From Coriaria nepalensis (taxonomy: Eukaryota; Streptophyta; Magnoliopsida; Cucurbitales; Coriariaceae): DNA of 64,000 bases. Positions 58,350 to 64,000 of the stretch are shown piece by piece (positions within the stretch are counted from its first letter, which is position 1; each line of letters begins with the position of its first letter). The notes below the pieces were generated by a model that made no database searches, was not told where the DNA came from, and worked only from the letters and a program-made list of their open reading frames with translations. The stretch is from NCBI GenBank assembly GCA_027186245.1, contig CP114486.1, forward strand, positions 806,001 through 870,000, written 5' to 3'. A program made the translations under genes and the position numbers.

Positions 58350-59627
58350 TCAATGGCGAGAATCGGAGGAAGCAGAAGACGGCTTATTTGACATGCCATC
58401 TACGTGCTCCTCCTCACCCTGAATCCGTGCTGGAACATGAAACCCTGAGAATCCGCCATAGGCGAATCCATAACCCGAAAACGAACCCGACGATTGATGG
58501 AAATTAGGTTGCAACGGAATTTGATGTTGATGTTGTTGTTGCTGTTGCTGATTAAGGTAGGTATTCATGGAAACTGAATTCGGGTCGATCCAAGCACGAA
58601 CTGCAGGTGTGTTACTGGACTGAAGGGCACCCCTCTGAGAGAAAACCTGGTTTTCTCCAAACACTGTCTGAAAAAGCGGCGGAGAAGGCGGTGGCAGCTG
58701 AGACACTGTAGAATTCTGTAGCGAGTTAAAAACAAACCCTCCACCTTCTCTTCCTCCATGACTGCCGCCGCTATCTCCACCATGACAAGCTGTAATACTA
58801 GTACTACTACTATTCCAATTTATCATCCTCTGGAACATGCTAATCTCTGTTCCCGCCACGTGGCCTTGCTGCTGCTGCTGCTGATGATCCAACGGCCATC
58901 CATCGGAACCACCACCACCTCCATCGAACCCAGAGAATAACACATGATGGTTATGATGTTGATTTTGTTCATGATGTTGCTGGTTCAGTACTAGCATTGG
59001 ATCTTGAATTGGCTGCAAGGACAACCGTAGATCTTGGTTCTGAGTACAACTAGTAGTAGTCCTAGACGGCAAATCCGGCGAAGATGAATTATATGTCTGG
59101 AACTGAAGAGTCGAGGAAGGCGTCTCAGCTGCACCCGTCGGAAAGAAAGACTTAACCGTATCCCCTATTTCGATAAAGGGTGGAACAAAAGTAGTACCTG
59201 AGCTATTATTATTATTGTTATCGAAATGATTCAGTACTACATCCTCCTTAATGCTCGCGTCATGTTGTTGTTTGACTACCGCCATGGTGGTGGTGGTGGT
59301 GGTTGATGGTGTCCACGCGGGGAGCTGGGCAAGCTCGTCTATAGCAGGTTGGGCCTTTTTGATGAGCCAGTCCACGGCTTTACTGGGCCGGTCATAGCCG
59401 AGACGGTCTTGGACGTCATAGAATTGGATTGCGGTGTGGGCTGAGAGGCGGACGCGGCGGTCTCTTGGGCCCTTGGCGGTGCAGACCTTGCTGTGGCGGT
59501 CTTTCCGTCCGATGGACCGAACAATGTGGCCTCCTTGAACCTCCACGATCTCACCTCCTACGGATGGTTTTATTGTCCCCAGTCGTGGCGGTGGTGTGGC
59601 GGTGACTTTGTGGCGGCTCTCTCCCAT
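58350..59627 (-). CDS. TCP4: TCP4-like class II (CIN) TCP factor
   Basis: Single coding exon of 425 residues from the ATG at 59627 (MGESRHK). [14 protein letters not shown] leads into the TCP domain, about residues 40-98: the basic region [20 protein letters not shown], then helix-loop-helix signatures [24 protein letters not shown]. The rest is Gln/His/Ser-rich and carries the QRGALQSS peptide encoded by the miR319 site, followed by VRAWIDP, and ends with [21 protein letters not shown], here as its parts SGYGFAYG and [16 protein letters not shown]-TCPs stop leaf cell division, promote maturation and jasmonate synthesis, and repress CUC genes. Gene position equals At3g15030. The reading frame stays open for 119 codons upstream of the ATG without another ATG. 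Confidence 0.95.
   Translation of the reverse strand: MGESRHKVTATPPPRLGTIKPSVGGEIVEVQGGHIVRSIGRKDRHSKVCTAKGPRDRRVRLSAHTAIQFYDVQDRLGYDRPSKAVDWLIKKAQPAIDELAQLPAWTPSTTTTTTMAVVKQQHDASIKEDVVLNHFDNNNNNSSGTTFVPPFIEIGDTVKSFFPTGAAETPSSTLQFQTYNSSSPDLPSRTTTSCTQNQDLRLSLQPIQDPMLVLNQQHHEQNQHHNHHVLFSGFDGGGGGSDGWPLDHQQQQQQGHVAGTEISMFQRMINWNSSSTSITACHGGDSGGSHGGREGGGFVFNSLQNSTVSQLPPPSPPLFQTVFGENQVFSQRGALQSSNTPAVRAWIDPNSVSMNTYLNQQQQQQHQHQIPLQPNFHQSSGSFSGYGFAYGGFSGFHVPARIQGEEEHVDGMSNKPSSASSDSRH
58615..58635 (-). promoter_or_regulatory. miR319 target site in TCP4 mRNA
   Basis: The + strand reads CTGGACTGAAGGGCACCCCTC. The mRNA complement pairs fully with miR319 bases 2-13 and with G:U or mismatches near the 3' end, as is usual for TCP4-type targets. 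It encodes the conserved QRGALQSS peptide. Confidence 0.93.
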
Positions 59628-59984
59628 TTTTGTAGCATATTCGATGGTGGCTTGCTTGTGGGTTTGTTGTTGTGGTGGTTGTTGTGTTAGAGGAGGAGGC
59701 GCGCGGAGAGGAGCTTGGAAGTGGGCGTGGTGTAGTATTTGTGATTGGGAGGAGTTTTGCAGATGATGTTGATGATGATGTTGATAAAGATGCTGGTGCA
59801 AGTTGAAACCTTCTGATTGCTGGTGATATTCTAAATCTTGCTCGTCATCTTCTTCTGGTTCTGGTCCTTCTTCTAGATGCCCTAGATTGAAAATCTGGCT
59901 TTCCTGCTGCTGCTGCTGATGATAATGATTCCTCAGACGATCCAGGCTCCTCAGGCCTCTGTGCTTTTCCTCTTCCAGCTTTAA
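59628..59984 (-). other. TCP4 leader, in-frame extension without ATG
   Basis: 119 sense codons lie between an in-frame stop at 59985-59987 and the TCP4 ATG. The translation is His/Gln/Glu-rich ([30 protein letters not shown]) and contains no Met. It is taken as 5' UTR; a non-AUG start is possible. Confidence 0.5.
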
Positions 59985-61439
59985 TTACTGCAACTTTTTT
60001 TTTTTTCCTTTTTTTTATGATTTTTTTTAAAAATTTTTAATTTATCTTTCTTCAAAAATAGATTGCTACTCGCACTAAACTCTCGCCCAAAAGGTTCTCC
60101 TACTCAAATTTTGCAGTTCCATCACCCACAATCACTGACCAACAGATCCCCGAACCCAGTTAGTTCAATTTCCAGCCTAACTCATCTCTCTCTCTCTATC
60201 GGTTCTTACTTTCTCTCTCCTCACAGCTTATGGCGTACAAATGTCTAGCTGGTTGCTCTATATATGTCCTGAGTGCTACACAGTAAATAAATAAATATAC
60301 AAAAAAAAAAAAGAGGGTACTAACTCTAACTAGTGCCCTCTTTGACCAGAGGAAAAATCTAAGTCACTTCACTTGTACATGTATTTTTATTTATTTATTA
60401 AAAAAAAAACAAAAACAAACCCTAAATCGAAGAGGGTCTTGCTGGGCATTTTCCTGCAACGACAATTTTTATTTTTCTTGCTTTGGGAAAATAAATGAAT
60501 TGTAAATAAAAATAATAATTGATGAAAATGAACATAAAGGCTATATACTATATAGTCTTTATATATATAATATGGTGAAAGAAAAAAGGAATTGCTTCAT
60601 ATAGTTTGTAGATAGATTGATCGATAGATTAGATCTTGGCCCTAGCAGCCAGCAGAAAGTAGCAGCCAGCCAGCCCTTGATTGTGCCAGTGTTAAAAGAG
60701 TACTTCATAGTGTCAGTGTTTATTCAAAAGATAATTGTTTATTTATTTATATTATTACCTTCGTACGCTGCCCTAATCTGAAAACCCTAATTCTTAACCT
60801 ACTAGGTTTAGGGCTTGATCACCTTCCTAATAATACGTTGTACGTCGTTGTCATTCTTAAATACTGTTCCACTCTTCCTTACATTTACATAATTATTCTC
60901 ATAATAATATACCCTTTTTCTTTTTTTATTACAGTCAATAAATTACTTATTTGACACTAGATATGAATTTTGAGGATAAATAGAAGGGTTGACGATGAAT
61001 GTAATTGATGGACAAGGATTGAAGAGTGTAGTATCCGAGATATAACTTTTCTCTCAAGTTAACTTAACTTCGTGGTGCAAGTGCATTAGAAGGAAATCTA
61101 CATCCTTAAATCGGGTATATACTTATATATGAGTAAGGTGCGCATATATTTTGTCTTTGGATTCTTCGGTAGATTAGATCCTTTGTAATAATATCATATA
61201 TCTGTGTAGTGTGAGTTCACCGGCGTGGATCTCGCTCAACTACACTAACACTCACATTGAACTTGAGAGAGTCGGACCCATAGTGTCCCAGTACTAGTAG
61301 CTGGTAATTTTAACAGTTGTCTAAGATTCTTTGGTAGATTAGAATCATTAGATCCTTTTGTAATAATTTCATACCATATACCCCTTAATGAAAGTGACAC
61401 TGACTTAACCAGCTTTTCGCTGGTCACTTATCCCCTCCT

Positions 61440-61479
<40 letters not shown>

Positions 61480-61499
61480 ATTGCTCCACCCAAAAACAA
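59985..61499. promoter_or_regulatory. TCP4 promoter region
   Basis: Pyrimidine- and A/T-rich leader and promoter DNA for TCP4, with no gene. It includes a (CT)17 tract at 61444-61477. An imperfect direct repeat, ATTCTTYGGTAGATTAGA, occurs at 61161 and near 61326. Confidence 0.5.
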
Positions 61500-62352
61500 T
61501 ACAGCATCTTTTTCCCTCTCTTTCCTTCTTGCTCTCTTACATTGATTTTCACATTGCTTAACAGTAAAAAATTTGGTTTGCTTATCATAATTAATATTGT
61601 TTTCAGGTGACATATCACTTTCAGGCATGTATGATTGCATTTAACATAAAAATATTAAGGATGTCCTGTAAAACAAAAGGTCGTTGTCACTCCCTTCTAA
61701 TGAAGACAAGTGGGTTTTTGGAAGTGACTACTCAAGTAATGGTAGACATGATTTCTAAACTATATTGAAATAGTTTTTTTTTTTTTTTCGAATTCAAAAG
61801 GACACGATATTTCTCTATCGCCTTTTTTTTTTTAATAGTAATATTTCCCTTTAAATTCCATGCGAGATTTATTAGAATTGAATTTACCAATTAATTTCAT
61901 AATTAAGTTATTCTACGGTAACCCGTGAAACTTAATCCACTTTCTCCTTAGATGCTACTCGACACTTTAGTTTTAGCTTTCTCTCCCAAAAACGATTTAT
62001 AGGATTTTGTTATTGATATGCAGTATCTCCATACTCTTCTTTAGATTTCTCGGTAATCATGGTATATGTATAAATTATGTTTTTTTAAGCCGTATGATTC
62101 TTGTTTGAAGTCTGATAAGAATATTAAGATATGAGATTATTATACTTTTGTGCTTGTATTGGGATATTATTCATAATAGTGTGAAATCTAGTTTTGGCAT
62201 GAGCTCAATGTGAATGTACCCGATTGGCGAATTATGGTAATTTTTTGTGTCAATTGTATTTGTATGTATTACTATAATTTGATAGTTGAATAGAATCTGG
62301 AAATCAATTATAAATTAGGTTATTCAATATTGGAAGAGATAAAGAAAATACA
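61500..62352 (+). mobile_element. Probable 5' LTR of the copia element (start unresolved)
   Basis: The sequence just left of the primer-binding site must include the 5' LTR, ending at about 62352. It is AT-rich with no reading frame. No TG-start or target-site duplication could be set without the 3' LTR, which lies outside the window. Confidence 0.45.
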
Positions 62353-64000
62353 GCAGTGGTATCAGAGCCTTTAACTATATTAACGTTGTTTCATGTATGT
62401 TTCTTGGTTGATTTGTTAGGATTTGAGTTTTTTGATTGAAATATCTTGATTGATTCTATTGAGACCTAAATTGCTTATGAGAGATTTCTTATTTGTTAGT
62501 TGAATTTAGATATTGATGAATTAACTTGATTCATGTGTTAAAAAATCTAATATAATGATATGATTAAGGACTATTCAATACAAATAAAAGAAACTGAACT
62601 GCTAAATTCTACTATGATCTAGTTTGTTATAAAAATTATTGAATTAGTATATCTATTCGATCTTTATTGAATAAATAAAAACTGACTCTGAAAATTGATC
62701 GAAACTAATCTGTCTCGGTTGAATCTATTATGTTGATTTTTTAGAAATTCTTTGGTTAAAATTTTTCAAACAAATATACTTATCTGAATTTGAGTCGAAA
62801 TTTATTTGAAAGAGATAGTAGGCTTCCACTACTCTATAAATCTCTATATTCGATGGAAAATTAGATTTTGGAATCTGGAAAAAAAAAAAAAACAAAAGAA
62901 GAAGATGAGTGACTTATTATCCCACAGTAAAGTTCTCTCTGCTTTAGAACCAAATGACACAAAATGGACAACCGGAAACTTGGCAAAGAAAACAGAGATT
63001 GACTAGGAAGCATACAACCTATTAGTTCTTAATTTGGAGGAAAGTGTTTTGCGCAAAGTGGATCGATCAAAGACTCCACATATAATTTTGGGATAAACTT
63101 TTTGAACTTTATTATGAAAGATATACACATAGCTTAGCAAATCTTAAAGGTACTTTGTCCTCATGGAAAATGGATCTTAGTAAGAGTATAAATAACAATG
63201 TTGATGATTTTCTAAAAATGATCATAATTCTTAAGGGAACTGACCAAGCCATTGACAAAACAAGTCAAGCAATGATACTATTATAATATGTCTATAGTGA
63301 TTATGATGTAGTTAAATGTTAGTTGAAATATACATGAACTATACCTAAATTAGATATAGTCATATCTGATCTTAAGGCTAGAGAACTAAAACTGAACACT
63401 ACAAAAATAAGTAATAACAACTTCTTTGTTAAAGTTAAAGTAGGAAAAAAAAAAACTAAGCAATAAGACTGCGTATAAAAAAACAAAATAAAATAAAAGG
63501 AAAAGAAGAATCTATAAAATATTTTTTTTTTGTAATAAACCAAGATATTTAAAGAAAAATTGTTATGCATTAAATAATAAGAAGAAATTAAGCACTAGTA
63601 ATGTACAATAAAATATAGTACTAGATAAATCATCCACTACTTTTGAAGTATTAAATGTATCTAAATATATTATTGTAAATGAATGGATTCTAGATTCTGG
63701 TTGCACTTTTCATATGAGTCCGAATCAAATATGGTTTCATAATTTTGTTAAACTTAATGAGAGAACTATCTATATGAGAAATAACCACATGTGTAAGATA
63801 GAGGGAATAGTAGCATAACCTTACAAATACGTAATGAAAATTTGATAAAATTAACAAATGTAAGATATATTTCTGAACTGAAAAGAAATTTAATCTCCCT
63901 ATGAACTTTAGATGAAATAAGATATTCATATACAACTGAAAAGGGCTGCTTCTCGATTTATAAAAAAAAACAACTTAGTATTAAAGGGTATAAAAAAGAA
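62353..64000 (+). mobile_element. Decayed Ty1/copia retrotransposon, cut by window edge
   Basis: A primer-binding site TGGTATCAGAGCC, complementary to initiator tRNA-Met, lies at 62357-62369, so the 5' LTR should end near 62352 (...ATACA). Downstream are gag-like remnants in changing frames (ALEPNDTKW near 62941; LNLEESVLRKVD near 63030; LANLKGTL and MDLSKSINNNVDDFLKM near 63136-63220), a degraded CCHC knuckle near 63525-63570, and the copia protease signature WILDSGC-FHMSPN at about 63684-63724. Several stops and frame changes make it non-coding. It continues past the right edge. The left border of the LTR was not found, so the element's length is unknown. Confidence 0.85.

Noticed and set aside
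62806..63006. 66-codon forward frame as an independent gene
   Set aside because: It overlaps the start of the copia gag remnant and stops within it.

Overview
The window is nuclear DNA from a flowering plant, almost certainly a core eudicot. Evidence for this is the GT-AG intron structure of most genes, AT-rich intergenic DNA with many simple repeats, plant-only gene families (NAC, TCP, AP2/ERF, PPR, RABA1), plant microRNA target sites, a plastid ribosomal protein with a transit peptide, and a Ty1/copia retroelement with the usual plant initiator-tRNA primer site. I cannot name the species.

The gene content matches one known segment. From left to right there are an ERF4-type repressor, a PPR protein, plastid ribosomal protein S20, a NAM/CUC NAC factor, the SUMO ligase MMS21, an acidic protein of unknown function, a quinone-oxidoreductase-like protein, a REX4-like exonuclease, a RING-H2 ligase, a RABA1 GTPase and TCP4. 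From memory this is the Arabidopsis At3g15210 to At3g15030 order, inverted. The NCL-type Na+/Ca2+ exchanger between RABA1 and TCP4 belongs to the duplicate Arabidopsis segment near At1g53210, so the window looks like the unfractionated ancestor of both. Genes that I do not place in that order are a tyrosine-aminotransferase-like gene, an OB-fold gene, a SAWADEE homeodomain gene (SHH2-like), a PDAP1-like phosphoprotein gene, a UGT79-type pseudogene and a 5'-truncated bZIP fragment.

Layout: 1-5.1 kb, repeat-derived and non-coding DNA with a cluster of CACGTG motifs; 5.1-11 kb, ERF, PPR and RPS20; 12.9-14.4 kb, the CUC gene with a miR164 site, followed by about 5.8 kb of non-coding DNA; 20-26 kb, three forward genes (aminotransferase, OB-fold, MMS21); 26.5-27.7 kb, the UGT pseudogene; 28.8-41 kb, four reverse-strand genes; 41-47.3 kb, PDAP1-like and RING genes; 48-49.3 kb, RABA1; 50.2-52 kb, the bZIP fragment and a repeat array related to the one at the left edge; 52.9-56.1 kb, NCL; 56.75 kb, a tRNA; 58.3-59.6 kb, TCP4 with a miR319 site; about 62.3-64 kb, a decayed copia element that runs off the right edge.

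In function the linked genes include both protein ends of a known leaf and organ-boundary circuit: TCP4 (restrained by miR319) and CUC (restrained by miR164). Exon coordinates below were assembled by hand from splice signals, reading-frame continuity and family knowledge; lengths were checked to be whole codons.
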